A stretch of 64,000 bases of DNA from Mucilaginibacter sp. Bleaf8 (GCF_018390515.1 NZ_JAHBBK010000001.1:806001-870000), one strand, 5' to 3'; shown: positions 8,513 through 18,398, numbered from the stretch's first letter. The notes: generated by a model not told the origin, from the sequence alone. A program made the numbers and translations.

Positions 8513-9187
8513 CTATCGTAAGTCTACCACTTCTACACCCGGATGCGCTTTGGGGTTAAAGGTAAATACATTGTCAGCAGCCGGCACGTTTGGCGTAAAG
8601 CTGCGGATATTGTAATTATAACGGCTACCGCTTTTATCATAAAGCTCCGCACTGTAAATCTGGCTTTTGGCCTTATCAATCAGCAGCTTTATTTTAAATA
8701 TGGTCTGCTTCGGATCAGTTGGCGTAAGTTCTATGCCCTGGTATATTTTGCCAGCCTTTTTAACATCACCTGTATATAAGTACTTGTAACCTTTTTGGTA
8801 TAAGTTAAACAACTGAGCCGGGTTCAAGCCGCTTGCACTGTTGTCGGCATCACTTACCTGCACCTCTTTGTCTTTCGGCACATAAGTCCACTGTATTTTA
8901 CCATCATTTATAATTTCCTGCGCCGGTGTGGTTTTGTTGCCGGGCGCATAAACGGAAAGTTTGTATTTACCAGCCTTGGTTTTGGTGATCAACGTTCCGC
9001 TTTGCGTTTCGTTCAACCCTGCCTGCGGGTTGGATATTCCGATAGTAAAATCAGTTTTTACCGCATCGTATGAGCGGTATTTCTGGCTTACTTGTGCTAA
9101 TATTTTACCGGCAGCAGCATCTTTTTGTGCAAATGCACCGGTAACGGTAGCTGCCGAAAGCAGCATGCTAAAAATCAGTTTTTTCAT
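8513..9187 (-). CDS. lolA: LolA-like outer membrane lipoprotein carrier protein
   Basis: 224 residues with a clear signal peptide (cleavage near residue 20, TGAFAQ). The rest shows the LolA pattern: ILAQVSQKYRSYDAVKTDFT at the start of the mature protein, then a series of beta strands (GKYKLSVYAPGNKTTP, GKIQWTYVPKDKEVQVSD) forming an open barrel that holds lipoprotein acyl chains. It should shuttle lipoproteins through the periplasm. Position 71 bp downstream of ftsK matches the common ftsK-lolA neighbourhood in bacteria, so co-transcription is likely. Confidence 0.85.
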   Translation of the reverse strand: MKKLIFSMLLSAATVTGAFAQKDAAAGKILAQVSQKYRSYDAVKTDFTIGISNPQAGLNETQSGTLITKTKAGKYKLSVYAPGNKTTPAQEIINDGKIQWTYVPKDKEVQVSDADNSASGLNPAQLFNLYQKGYKYLYTGDVKKAGKIYQGIELTPTDPKQTIFKIKLLIDKAKSQIYSAELYDKSGSRYNYNIRSFTPNVPAADNVFTFNPKAHPGVEVVDLR

Positions 9188-9257
9188 ATGTATGCCTTAT
9201 GCCTGTACGTTTATACAGTAAATTTACTGTGTTAGAACGCGCAGGCACCTATAAGGT

Positions 9258-11975
9258 TTAACGGCCCGAACCTTTCTGTAGTTCTTCCAGGTGTCGCTCT
9301 AAGCTATATTCATCCGGGTATAACACCTCGCGGGCCTTGCTACCCTCGAATGGACCCACAATACCGGCAGCTTCCAGCTGATCGATAATACGGCCGGCAC
9401 GGTTGTAGCCCAGCTTCAGCTTACGCTGGATTAGGGAAGTTGAACCTTGCTGGTGTAATACGATGAGGCGGGCTGCATCCTCGAACATTGGGTCGCGATC
9501 ATCCGGATCAAAATCCTTCGGACTGTTCTGTTCACCCTCGCCAACATATTCGGGCAGCATCATGGCGCTTGGATAGCCACGTTGATTGCCTATAAATTCA
9601 GATATCTTTTCTACCTCCGGTGTATCCACAAAGGCACACTGCAAGCGGATCAAATCACTGCCAGTTGATAGCAGCATATCGCCCCTACCAATCAACTGAT
9701 CGGCACCGCCCGCATCCAGGATGGTACGAGAATCGATTTTTGACAATACCCGGAAAGCTAAACGAGCCGGGAAGTTAGCCTTAATAGTACCTGTAATAAT
9801 GTTTACCGACGGACGTTGTGTAGCAATAACCAGGTGAATACCTACCGCACGGGCCAGCTGTGCTAAACGCGCAATGGGCATTTCCACTTCTTTACCGGCC
9901 GTCATCATCAAATCGGCAAACTCATCCACAACCAGTACAATGAAAGGTAAAAAGCGGTGGTTGTTCTCGGGGTTCAGCTTACGGTTAATGAACTTGGCAT
10001 TGTATTCTTTCAAATTACGCACCTGTGCATCTTTCAGCAAATCATATCGCTGATCCATTTCGATACAAAGCGAATTGAGCGTATTAATTACTTTTTTGGT
10101 ATCGGTAATGATCGCATCTGCCTCATCGGGTAGCTTGGCTAAAAAGTGTCTTTCTATTTTGCGGAACAGGGTTAACTCTACTTTTTTAGGGTCAACCATT
10201 ACAAACTTCAATTCAGCCGGGTGACGCTTGTACAGCAGCGATACCAGGATAGCGTTTATACCAACCGATTTACCCTGACCGGTAGCACCTGCTACCAGCA
10301 AGTGCGGCATCTTGGCCAAATCGGCAATAAATACTTCGTTAGATATGGTTTTGCCCAGTGCAATAGGCAAATCCATTGTGGTGTTCTGAAACTTTTCGGT
10401 AGCCAGCACCGAGCGCATGGAAACCATTTCAGGATTTTGGTTTGGCACTTCGATACCGATGGTGCCCTTACCCGGCATAGGCGCAATGATACGGATACCC
10501 AAAGCGGCTAAGCTCAGTGCTATATCATCTTCCAGATTTTTGATTTTTGATATACGCACACCCGGCGCCGGAATTATTTCGTAAAGTGTTACCGTTGGGC
10601 CAATGGTTGCCTTAATTTTATCAATCTCTATATTGTAATGATTCAGCGTTTCAACGATCTTGTTCTTGTTGGCTTCCAGCTCGCCGGCATCTACACTGAT
10701 TTTATTACTGCCATAGTTTTCCAGCAATTCCAAGCCCGGATATTTATAAGATGCCAGATCAAGCTTCGGATCGTAGGTACCAAACTTTTCAACCAAGTCA
10801 TTGGCCGAAACTTCGGGGGCCTGCTCTATAGCCAGTTCAGGCAGCGGGCGGTTTTCTTCTACCGTTAGCGTAATCTCCACTTCGGGTTCCGGCTCGGGGA
10901 TGATTATTTCAATGTCCTCCTCAATCTCTTCTTCTTCGGCCTGAGCAACAGGCTCGGGTGATAACACGATAGGCTCATGTATCATGGTGTCTGCCAAAAC
11001 CGTATTTTGCAATACAGAATGCGGCACTACCGGATCATGCACAATGGTTTCGGCTACCGCGGCAACAACCGGCTTGGTAAGCGGATGCTGTTTTAGCCTT
11101 TCAGTTGGTACAGCATGCTCGGCTGGCGAAATCGGCATATTATCGCGCATACGGCTATTACCATTTCTGGGCCACTCAACCGGCAGCGAAGGATTTTCTC
11201 CTTCCAGTTCCATGTCGTCATCATGTACAGCGTCGGGTACTACGCTTGGCTTAGTCACCGGTTTAACTTTGCGCTCCGGCAGTTTAAAATCTATATTGTA
11301 AGCAATAATGAGTGCTGTTAAAGCGGCAAAAATAAGCAAACACCCGGTACCGGCCTGCCCTATCTGGGCATTCAACAAGCGGCTGCTCCAAAAGCCAAAC
11401 TCCCCTTCCAGGTAATGTGCATAGTCGGTTATAAAACCATGGAAAAAACCAATAGCTACCGAACCGAAAACAAGCCCGAACAAAGAATATCCTAACAGCT
11501 TACCTATAGCAAACAACCGTACTTTAAACAATAAGCGGTATCCGATTACGAAAAATACAACTACAAAAAAGTAAGATGCAATGCCAAACCACTGGTACAT
11601 AAACTGATTAGCCAGTAATGCACCCAATTTGCCGAGCCAGTTATCTACCACAGGATTGGTTATGCCGCCATCCATTAGTTCCTGCTGGGTTTTAAATAAG
11701 TTACCCCAGCCGCCGTTTGCCTTACCAACATAGCTTTGATCGTTTTGCCAGGTAAACAGGTAGGATGTAAATGCGATGAGCAGAAAAACAGAAACAACCA
11801 GGAACACCAAACCAATTATTTTAATGGCCCGTTCATTTCTTAAATCAAATGAAGGCAGTTTCCTCAACTGAAACTTTACCGCACGCTCACGCTCCGTAGG
11901 AACGCTATTGCTCTGGCGTGGCCGGTTCTCATCCTTAAACGAATTTGATTTAAACTGATTTCCTTTTGGCGGCAT
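9258..11975 (-). CDS. ftsK: DNA translocase FtsK
   Basis: 905 residues from ATG 11975; an in-frame TTG at 11984 is rejected. The N-terminus has a short basic region and four to five membrane segments (about 50-235), then an acidic Pro/Glu linker (to about 390). The motor domain carries Walker A GATGQGKSVG and Walker B FIVLVVDEFADLMM, plus ARAVGIHLVIATQRPSVN. The C-terminal winged-helix gamma domain (SLIQRKLKLGYNRAGRIIDQ) recognises KOPS-like chromosome signals. It pumps DNA at the division septum and assists dimer resolution. Length is typical for Bacteroidota. lolA follows downstream. Confidence 0.97.
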   Translation of the reverse strand: MPPKGNQFKSNSFKDENRPRQSNSVPTERERAVKFQLRKLPSFDLRNERAIKIIGLVFLVVSVFLLIAFTSYLFTWQNDQSYVGKANGGWGNLFKTQQELMDGGITNPVVDNWLGKLGALLANQFMYQWFGIASYFFVVVFFVIGYRLLFKVRLFAIGKLLGYSLFGLVFGSVAIGFFHGFITDYAHYLEGEFGFWSSRLLNAQIGQAGTGCLLIFAALTALIIAYNIDFKLPERKVKPVTKPSVVPDAVHDDDMELEGENPSLPVEWPRNGNSRMRDNMPISPAEHAVPTERLKQHPLTKPVVAAVAETIVHDPVVPHSVLQNTVLADTMIHEPIVLSPEPVAQAEEEEIEEDIEIIIPEPEPEVEITLTVEENRPLPELAIEQAPEVSANDLVEKFGTYDPKLDLASYKYPGLELLENYGSNKISVDAGELEANKNKIVETLNHYNIEIDKIKATIGPTVTLYEIIPAPGVRISKIKNLEDDIALSLAALGIRIIAPMPGKGTIGIEVPNQNPEMVSMRSVLATEKFQNTTMDLPIALGKTISNEVFIADLAKMPHLLVAGATGQGKSVGINAILVSLLYKRHPAELKFVMVDPKKVELTLFRKIERHFLAKLPDEADAIITDTKKVINTLNSLCIEMDQRYDLLKDAQVRNLKEYNAKFINRKLNPENNHRFLPFIVLVVDEFADLMMTAGKEVEMPIARLAQLARAVGIHLVIATQRPSVNIITGTIKANFPARLAFRVLSKIDSRTILDAGGADQLIGRGDMLLSTGSDLIRLQCAFVDTPEVEKISEFIGNQRGYPSAMMLPEYVGEGEQNSPKDFDPDDRDPMFEDAARLIVLHQQGSTSLIQRKLKLGYNRAGRIIDQLEAAGIVGPFEGSKAREVLYPDEYSLERHLEELQKGSGR

Positions 11976-12067
11976 CTCTATCAACAGTTAAATTACAAAT
12001 ATAAAAGTAATACTTAAAATCTGCTTTGGCATGATTTTTAATCTATTAATTCTATAAGCAACTGAAT

Positions 12068-12709
12068 ATGGGTCGGTTAGAATACTACATTACTACAGAA
12101 GATTTGAATAGCCTGAATGCCTTGTTGGCTCAAAACCCAACACTGGCTAAAAGCGATGAAGAAAACGAAGTTTCGCCGCTGATGCTGTCATGCTTTTACA
12201 AAAAGCCAGCAGCAACCTCGCTATTACTAAAATATATAGATAAATTAGACATCTTTGAGGCTGCAGCAGCCGGTAAGTTCGATATGGTAGCTTATCTGCT
12301 GTATTCATCGCCCGAAAGTGTGCATGAATATAACGCTGATGGTTTCACCCCGCTGGCTCTGGCTTGCTATTTTGGCCACTATGAGGTAGCACGTTACCTG
12401 GTTTTAAAAGGTGCTGACATTAACCAACCGTTAAACAATGGTTCGGATATAAGGCCTATACACTTAGCCGTTGCGGCCAATCATTTGGACATTGTGCGTA
12501 TGCTTCTTGAACATGATGTTCAGATTAATGTACAGCACAATAACGGTATCACACCATTACACTACGCCGCAAAACATGGCGATCCGGATATGCTGATCGC
12601 ATTATTGGAACATGGCGCCGATATAACTTTAGCTATGGAAGATGGCTTGTTGGCTGCGGATTTAGCCCGCGATAATGGTTATGAAGAAATTGCAGAAATA
12701 CTGAGCTAA
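12068..12709 (+). CDS. Ankyrin-repeat protein
   Basis: 213 residues, no signal peptide. About five to six ankyrin repeats span residues 25-210, with clear units at GFTPLALACYFGHYEVARYL, IRPIHLAVAANHLDIVRMLL and GITPLHYAAKHGDPDMLIAL. Ankyrin repeats mediate protein binding; the partner is unknown. It lacks any enzymatic domain. It is divergent from ftsK with a 92-bp gap and has its own terminator downstream. A lone cytoplasmic ankyrin protein of this size is common in Bacteroidota. Confidence 0.9.
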   Translation: MGRLEYYITTEDLNSLNALLAQNPTLAKSDEENEVSPLMLSCFYKKPAATSLLLKYIDKLDIFEAAAAGKFDMVAYLLYSSPESVHEYNADGFTPLALACYFGHYEVARYLVLKGADINQPLNNGSDIRPIHLAVAANHLDIVRMLLEHDVQINVQHNNGITPLHYAAKHGDPDMLIALLEHGADITLAMEDGLLAADLARDNGYEEIAEILS

Positions 12710-12751
12710 GCCTACCTACAGCTTTGCTTATAAGTTTAATAGTTTTAAAAG

Positions 12752-12781
12752 GCTATCGCTGTTACAGCGGTAGCTTTTTTT
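12752..12781 (+). terminator. Terminator of the ankyrin gene
   Basis: A 10-bp stem with one wobble pair (12752-12761 with 12765-12774), a TTA loop, and a run of seven T. Confidence 0.85.
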
Positions 12782-12856
12782 ATTTACAACATATTTCATA
12801 GCTAAAAATGTCTACACAATATATAAGGTAAGCATTATCGCATTCCTGTGATTTTA

Positions 12857-12864
12857 TAACTTTG
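12857..12864 (+). promoter_or_regulatory. -7 box before the 78-aa gene
   Basis: TAACTTTG matches TAnnTTTG; the ATG follows 58 bp later, leaving a leader of about 50 nt. Confidence 0.5.
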
Positions 12865-12922
12865 CTGCATACTAACCAATCAAATCACCTGCTAAGGTGT
12901 TTAACCTTTAAATCCGAATACT

Positions 12923-13159
12923 ATGAAATCAGAAAAAATGGTAATGCTTACGGGCAAACAGTACCAGGAAATTAAAAGCCGACTCGAAACAGAAAGCTCC
13001 GTTAGTTATAATGTAGGCAGTAACGGCAAACCTGAAACGCTGAACATTACCGATATTTACCTGGATACCGACCCGGAGTTTACCCGTAATTACAACCAGT
13101 ACGCCAAGGTATCTGACGATCATCATGTACAAGTGCGTGTAGAATATGATGAGCAATAA
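12923..13159 (+). CDS. Small acidic hypothetical protein
   Basis: 78 residues; no family recognised. It starts MKSEKMVMLTGKQYQEIKSR and has an acidic second half (DIYLDTDPEFTRNYNQYAK) likely to form beta strands, ending VQVRVEYDEQ. It has no signal peptide or membrane segment. It is flanked by a good -7 box and a downstream hairpin, which supports it as an independent expressed gene rather than a chance frame. Confidence 0.65.
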   Translation: MKSEKMVMLTGKQYQEIKSRLETESSVSYNVGSNGKPETLNITDIYLDTDPEFTRNYNQYAKVSDDHHVQVRVEYDEQ

Positions 13160-13202
13160 CAGTTCCCGTTAATTCATTTTTAAACCCTGATTGATATACA
13201 GA

Positions 13203-13231
13203 CAGCCGCTACTCAGCAAGCGGCTGTTTGC
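13203..13231 (+). terminator. Terminator after the 78-aa gene
   Basis: An 8-bp perfect GC-rich stem (13203-13210 with 13219-13226), an 8-nt loop, then TTTGCTTT. It lies 30 bp before the next ATG. Confidence 0.7.
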
Positions 13232-13260
13232 TTTGAATTTATTACAGAAATAGCTTTTTC

Positions 13261-14052
13261 ATGTTATACATCAACCAAAATAACACATCCATCCCGGCGC
13301 TTGGCTTTGGCACCTACCAACTGAAGGGCGATGCCTGCGTACAGTCAACCGAAACAGCGTTACGCCTAGGTTACCGACATCTGGACACTGCCGAATTTTA
13401 CCATAATGAAGCTGAGGTGGGCAAGGCTATGCGCAATAGCGGTCTTGACCGTAAAGAAATATTTTTGACTACTAAGGTATGGCCTACCAATATTACCAAG
13501 AGCAAGTTTTTACCTGCGGTAGAGGAAAGCCTGCGGCAACTTAAACTGGACTATGTTGACCTTTTATTAATACACTGGCCTGCAGATGATGAGTTAACCA
13601 ACCGCACGGCTGTGGATATTTTAGCCGAGTGCCTGCACAAACAGTATGCGCGCCTGATAGGTGTAAGCAACTTTTCCATACCGCAACTGCAACAGGCCCA
13701 AAGCCAGGCACCCATAGTTTGCAACCAGGTGGAATATCATCCGTATTATTCACAGCAGGAGATGCTGGATTACTTGAACAGCAACAATATGTTCCTGACG
13801 GCTTACAGTCCGCTGGGCCAGGGTAATATGCTTGATGATGCCACTTTGAAAGATGTTGCAGCGCATTACGGTAAAAGCGTGAGCCAGGTGGTGCTGCGCT
13901 GGCTATTGCAGCAACCGGGCGTATCGGTGATCCCTAAAGCATCCAGTGAAAAACATCAGTCGGAAAACCTTAATATTTTCGACTTTGAATTAGATGCCGA
14001 GCATATGGAGCGGATATCGGCACTGAGCCAAAACAACAAAAAATATTGCTGA
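13261..14052 (+). CDS. Aldo/keto reductase
   Basis: 263 residues, a TIM-barrel NADPH-dependent oxidoreductase. The catalytic tetrad is visible: D42 (HLDTAEFYHNE), Y47, K72 (TTKVWP), H105 (LLIHWP). The cofactor-binding C-terminus has IPKASSEKH. It resembles the AKR5-type 2,5-diketo-D-gluconate reductase or methylglyoxal reductase group, which reduces small aldehydes and ketones. The exact substrate is unknown. It lies between hairpins and is followed 83 bp later by a same-strand SDR gene, so a shared redox role is possible but not shown. Confidence 0.92.
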   Translation: MLYINQNNTSIPALGFGTYQLKGDACVQSTETALRLGYRHLDTAEFYHNEAEVGKAMRNSGLDRKEIFLTTKVWPTNITKSKFLPAVEESLRQLKLDYVDLLLIHWPADDELTNRTAVDILAECLHKQYARLIGVSNFSIPQLQQAQSQAPIVCNQVEYHPYYSQQEMLDYLNSNNMFLTAYSPLGQGNMLDDATLKDVAAHYGKSVSQVVLRWLLQQPGVSVIPKASSEKHQSENLNIFDFELDAEHMERISALSQNNKKYC

Positions 14053-14134
14053 TATTGTAACAATATTATTATATAAGGCAGCCATAAGTGCTTAATAATG
14101 TTAAATTTACTGGATAATTTATCAGCAGCATACT

Positions 14135-14872
14135 ATGAATCAGAGCAAACTTACAGGAAAGATAGCATTAGTTACTGGTGGTAGCCGGGGTATAGGTAAA
14201 AGCATAGCCCGCATACTGGCTGCAGCCGGTGCATTTGTGATTGTAAATTACAACACAAACCGTAAAAATGCGGAAGATATTGTAGAAGAGATCAGCAACA
14301 AAGGCGGTAAAGCCATTGCCCTGCAGGCTGATGTATCAAATGCTCAGGCGGTTGATGGCTTGTTTAAATCTATTGAAGAGCAGGTTGGCTCGATAGATAT
14401 ATTGGTGAATAATGCAGGCGTTGCTCCGGTAAAGCCGCATGAGGATATCAGTCCGAATGACTGGGAAGAGGTATTGAACATTAACCTTACCTCCGCTTTT
14501 TTAACCATTAAAGCTGCAATACCTGCCATGAAACAAAAGCAGTATGGCCGTATCATTAACATCTCATCTGTTGCAGCTCAAACCGGCGGCGTGATAGGCC
14601 CGCATTATGCGGCATCAAAAGCGGGTATGCTGGGCTTAACGCACTCTTATGCTTCCTTGTTGGCAGCTCACGGCATTACGGTAAATGCTATAGCCCCTGC
14701 ACTGGTTGAAACAGATATGATTAAGGATAACGAAAAGATAACGCCCGAGCTATTACCGGTAAAGCGTTTTGGCCAGCCGGAAGAGGTTGCCGATGTAGCC
14801 CTGCTGCTGGCTTGTAACGGCTACGTAAGCGGACAAACCATCAACGTGAATGGCGGTATGCACATGAGTTAA
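14135..14872 (+). CDS. Short-chain dehydrogenase/reductase, 3-oxoacyl-ACP-reductase-like
   Basis: 245 residues, classical SDR. It has a TGGSRGIG cofactor loop at 14-21, NNAG at 92-95, a serine in NISSV near 144-145 and the YxxxK pair Y158/K162. The C-terminal GYVSGQTINVNGGMHMS is typical of FabG-like proteins. It could act in fatty acid synthesis, but it stands away from fab genes and many such paralogs reduce other ketones. NADPH preference is suggested by the loop RNG-type basic residues (SRG, NTNRKN). A terminator follows directly. Confidence 0.9.
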   Translation: MNQSKLTGKIALVTGGSRGIGKSIARILAAAGAFVIVNYNTNRKNAEDIVEEISNKGGKAIALQADVSNAQAVDGLFKSIEEQVGSIDILVNNAGVAPVKPHEDISPNDWEEVLNINLTSAFLTIKAAIPAMKQKQYGRIINISSVAAQTGGVIGPHYAASKAGMLGLTHSYASLLAAHGITVNAIAPALVETDMIKDNEKITPELLPVKRFGQPEEVADVALLLACNGYVSGQTINVNGGMHMS

Positions 14873-14891
14873 AAAAGGATATATGATATCT

Positions 14892-14921
14892 AAAAGGATG
14901 GTTATAGACCATCCTTTTTTG
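14892..14921 (+). terminator. Terminator of the SDR gene
   Basis: A 10-bp perfect stem (14892-14901 with 14909-14918), a 7-nt loop and a T-run. Confidence 0.9.
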
Positions 14922-14994
14922 TTAGTGCACTACCAAACCTGAGACGTAATCATAAATTTACTTTCCGCATAAATTTTCCAACAGACCGTTTGCG

Positions 14995-15002
14995 TACATT
15001 TG
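14995..15002 (+). promoter_or_regulatory. -7 box of the phosphodiesterase gene
   Basis: TACATTTG matches TAnnTTTG, 17 bp before the ATG at 15019, implying a very short leader. Confidence 0.5.
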
Positions 15003-15018
15003 CCATATTAGTTTTAAT

Positions 15019-16284
15019 ATGAAAAAACATATACTATTGGTAGCAGGCTTATTGTATTCATGCTTTACCTATAGCCAAACAGAAAATACGGAACAGCAGG
15101 TTGTAAAAAATCGGCAAAACAGCGCCGAGCAGCAGAAAAAGCCTTACGTAATCATGATTTCGGTAGATGGTTTCCGGTATGATTATGCCAAAAAATATCA
15201 TGCGCAAAACCTGCTTAATCTGGCACAGGAAGGCGTATCGGCCAAAGGCATGATTCCCTCCTACCCATCCATTACTTTCCCCAACCATTACACCATGGTT
15301 ACCGGGCTATACCCGGCGCATCACGGCCTGGTAAGCAACCGCTTTTATGATCGCAATTATAAAAGTACTTACAGTTACAAAGGCAAAACTACCACCGAAG
15401 GTAAATGGTATGGCGGTACGCCGCTATGGGTACTGGCCGAACAACAACAAATGCTGACAGCCAGCTTTTACTGGGTAGGATCAGAAGCGGATATCAAGAA
15501 TACCTATCCAACCTATTACTATAAATACAACGAAAAGATCAGCATACACGACCGGATACAAACCGTTGTGAACTGGCTCAACTTGCCGCCCGAAATCCGC
15601 CCGCACCTGATCACCTTCTATTTTCCGGAGGTTGACCATGCGGGTCACACTTATGGCCCAAACGCTCCAGAAACACGCAAACAGGTACTGTTCATTGATT
15701 CGGCCGTTAATGAGCTGAACAAAGCGGTAAAAACTACCGGTCTGCCGGTAAACTTTGTGCTGGTATCTGACCACGGCATGACGCAGATTGACACCGAGCG
15801 CCCGCTTGCCTTACCTGCCATCGCAACAGACACCTCAAAATTTATCACTTCGTTCGAGGACATTTTGGTGGAACTATATGCTAAAGACGCCACTCAAATC
15901 CAGCGCACCTATACGGCGTTGAAAAAAGAAGCAAAAGGGTATGATGTGTACCTACGCAGCAAAACGCCCGGCCGCTGGCATTATGACGCTGCTAACGACC
16001 GCTTTAACCGTATAGGCGATATTTTGCTTGTGCCACACTGGCCGCAGGTATTTGCCATGCCGAAACGTAAACCAAACCCCGGTGTGCATGGTTATGACCC
16101 AAAAAAGGTTAAGGATATGCAAGCCATCTTTTATGCCTGGGGGCCGGCCTTTGGGCAGCACGAAACCATAAAGCCGTTCACTAATGTCAACATCTATCCC
16201 ATGGTAGCGCAATTGCTGGGCTTACCAATTACCGAGCCGGTTGATGGTGATGAATCACTTGCTAAAAAGGTGTTGAAGAAATAA
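15019..16284 (+). CDS. Secreted alkaline-phosphatase-superfamily nucleotide pyrophosphatase/phosphodiesterase
   Basis: 421 residues with a signal peptide (about 1-20, FTYSQ). Type I phosphodiesterase/NPP fold: D50 (MISVDGFRYDY), the nucleophile T86 in PSITFPNHYTMVTGLYP, FPEVDHAGHTYGP, VSDHGMTQID and PGVHGYD supply the six ligands for two zinc ions. Such enzymes hydrolyse nucleotides, dinucleotides or phospholipid head groups outside the inner membrane. Length fits the bacterial NPP group (about 400-440). Single gene; the DNA becomes AT-rich just after it. Confidence 0.93.
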   Translation: MKKHILLVAGLLYSCFTYSQTENTEQQVVKNRQNSAEQQKKPYVIMISVDGFRYDYAKKYHAQNLLNLAQEGVSAKGMIPSYPSITFPNHYTMVTGLYPAHHGLVSNRFYDRNYKSTYSYKGKTTTEGKWYGGTPLWVLAEQQQMLTASFYWVGSEADIKNTYPTYYYKYNEKISIHDRIQTVVNWLNLPPEIRPHLITFYFPEVDHAGHTYGPNAPETRKQVLFIDSAVNELNKAVKTTGLPVNFVLVSDHGMTQIDTERPLALPAIATDTSKFITSFEDILVELYAKDATQIQRTYTALKKEAKGYDVYLRSKTPGRWHYDAANDRFNRIGDILLVPHWPQVFAMPKRKPNPGVHGYDPKKVKDMQAIFYAWGPAFGQHETIKPFTNVNIYPMVAQLLGLPITEPVDGDESLAKKVLKK

Positions 16285-16546
16285 TTGCAGGTTGGCCTAA
16301 CTATGCTAATTGCTCTAATCAAGTGGTGATATAATACTGTTTTGCTTTATTTCAGGGCCAACTCTATATATTAACGGTTTTGATAACCTAAAGAAAATCT
16401 GCAAGCTGCAATACTTTCTTAGATAATTTTGATTTGCTCGCATTATTTTGTCGCAAATCAGTCAGCATATACGTATAGACCATAGCTAACGTTATTTAAA
16501 CGTTTCAAAATTTAACTTTTACCAAATCCTTGATATTTCTTAATAA
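16285..16546. other. AT-rich gap before the glycosyltransferase island
   Basis: 262 bp without a supportable gene. Base composition drops visibly toward the GT2 gene. No clear hairpin terminator was found for the phosphodiesterase gene. Confidence 0.5.
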
Positions 16547-17467
16547 ATGAATGACCCTAAAGTTTCAATAGCATTATGCACCTACAATGGAATAAAGTAT
16601 TTACAAAAACAACTGGATTCTTTAATTCATCAGAGCTATACTAATTTAGAGATCATCGTAGTAGATGACAAATCATCTGATGATACACTGAATTTTCTTC
16701 AGGGTTACGCAAACAGAGACACACGTATCAAGCTACATCAGAATGAAGGTAATTTAGGTCTGGTTAGGAACTTTGAAAAAGCAATTAATCTTTGTACGGG
16801 TGAATACATTGCTCTTTGTGACCAGGATGATATTTGGGATCATGAAAAGATAAAGCTAATGGTTGAAAACATTGAAGATCATACTTTGATCTATCATGAT
16901 TCACAACTAATAAGTGAAGACGAAAAGAATTTAGTTAAAGCATCTGAATGGTTTAATATGTATCAGGGGAGTAATCCTTTGGCCTTCATCTTTTTTAATT
17001 GCGTATCCGGACATGCATGTATGTTTAACCGCAAGTTAGTGCCTGTATTAAATGAATATGCTCCGTTAGAGAAACATTTTTATCATGACTGGTGGATAGC
17101 TTTCGTGGCGGCCAATTGCGGAACTATAAAGTATTTGAATTTACCATTAGTAAAGTACAGGCAGCATCAAAACTCAGTTACCGACATACAAAATGTTAAA
17201 GAGGAATCTTTAGCGATAAAGAACCCGCCATATAATGAAATCAACTTATCCTGGCTATATAAATGCCATACTTTCAATGGCCGTTATAAAAAGTATATAG
17301 GCCGTATCATTAACCTACTTGAACACAAAACCTGGCTAAATTCATTCACATTAATGTACCTGCTTATTTTAAAAGCACAGTATACTTATTTCATACACCG
17401 CCGAAAGAAAGGCCTGAGTAAGATTAACTATTTAAGAAAGGCAAGCTTTTACAAAAGAGAGTTTTAG
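16547..17467 (+). CDS. Glycosyltransferase family 2
   Basis: 306 residues, cytoplasmic. GT-A fold: VSIALCTYNG at residues 5-14, DDKSSDDT near 41-48, and the metal-binding CDQDDIWDHEKI near 92. This DQDD form is typical of rhamnosyltransferase-like GT2 enzymes that build O-antigen or capsule. The catalytic His/Asp region is in HDWWIAFVAANCG. No membrane helices for polysaccharide extrusion are seen, so it adds a single sugar to a carrier. It is AT-rich compared with its left neighbours and is the only plus-strand gene of a four-gene GT group. Confidence 0.9.
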   Translation: MNDPKVSIALCTYNGIKYLQKQLDSLIHQSYTNLEIIVVDDKSSDDTLNFLQGYANRDTRIKLHQNEGNLGLVRNFEKAINLCTGEYIALCDQDDIWDHEKIKLMVENIEDHTLIYHDSQLISEDEKNLVKASEWFNMYQGSNPLAFIFFNCVSGHACMFNRKLVPVLNEYAPLEKHFYHDWWIAFVAANCGTIKYLNLPLVKYRQHQNSVTDIQNVKEESLAIKNPPYNEINLSWLYKCHTFNGRYKKYIGRIINLLEHKTWLNSFTLMYLLILKAQYTYFIHRRKKGLSKINYLRKASFYKREF

Positions 17468-17572
17468 CAAATTATCCAATACGGCCATATGCATCTACAA
17501 ATTAACGCAGCCATTTGGCTGTTAAAATTTTACAGGGTTAGCCGGCATCGTTATTTGAAATGGTATATTCTT

Positions 17573-18394
17573 TCAAATGCTGTAATTATACTTTTCAAAT
17601 ACAGGCCGCCAGAAATCAACATATTTATCCCAGGCATGGCAACCAAATGGTAGTTGGAACTGATTAATCATCAACGCCCTTTCCAGACTAAGTTCAAAGG
17701 CAAACTTTAGTCCTACCTGGTATGAAGGAATGTTCATCACTTTCTTTTTACGATTTACCTCAATGCTCCAAAATACATCCTCGTTGAACTCATGTAAGCC
17801 GGGCTTTGATAGGTAATAGTTAATTTTATCTTGAGAAGTACGGATGATTTCCAAGAACTTATCTACTCTCCGTAGCGAAAAGCCGCCATTACCTACTTTA
17901 TATTCGAATTGTCTGGGGCTGGGGAGGCCATCCTTTTTCATATCATAACGCGTGTGTAAAAAGCGCCTTAAACGGGATTTAATTACTTTAAAAGCACCTT
18001 TATCCGCAACAGGTCTTATCCATGGTGCACCAATGTAATCATAGTTCTGATTACACCAATGTGACAACTCATCTCTGAACACAAATGCGTCTAGCTGATA
18101 AATTAAGATGTACTCAAATCCCTCAAATTGTTGATAAAATTCAGCCGATAACATCAGTTTATTGTAGCCATCAATACTCTCAAAGTAATGATTAGCAAAA
18201 CATACAACATTATTGATATTAATAATATCCGAAACCGGTGGGAGGTTGGTTTTCTCCGGTTTTATGATAATTTTAGGATAAGATGCAAGGATAAGCTCAC
18301 ACTGTTTTAGAGCAATCGTATCATAAGCGGAAAGGGACTCCTTATATATAGGAATCACAATACCTACTTTTCTTTTTGACTTAATGATACTCAT
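17573..18394 (-). CDS. DUF5672 family putative glycosyltransferase
   Basis: 273 residues. It starts with RKVGIVIPIYKESLS, a GT-A-like nucleotide-binding strand, and holds the DUF5672 signature ILIYQLDAFVFRDEL followed by YDYIGAPW, where LDAF may be a DxD-like metal site. Later it has VGNGGFSLR and EFNEDVFWS, patterns shared with GT-A acceptors. I assign a polysaccharide-related transferase role from the family and from the neighbouring glycosyltransferases. It lies 4 bp downstream of the next gene on the same strand, so the two are one operon. Confidence 0.8.
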   Translation of the reverse strand: MSIIKSKRKVGIVIPIYKESLSAYDTIALKQCELILASYPKIIIKPEKTNLPPVSDIININNVVCFANHYFESIDGYNKLMLSAEFYQQFEGFEYILIYQLDAFVFRDELSHWCNQNYDYIGAPWIRPVADKGAFKVIKSRLRRFLHTRYDMKKDGLPSPRQFEYKVGNGGFSLRRVDKFLEIIRTSQDKINYYLSKPGLHEFNEDVFWSIEVNRKKKVMNIPSYQVGLKFAFELSLERALMINQFQLPFGCHAWDKYVDFWRPVFEKYNYSI

Positions 18395-18398
18395 TGCA

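Noticed and set aside
11976..11984. TTG start for FtsK
   Set aside because: An ATG at 11975 three codons in begins the normal basic N-terminus.
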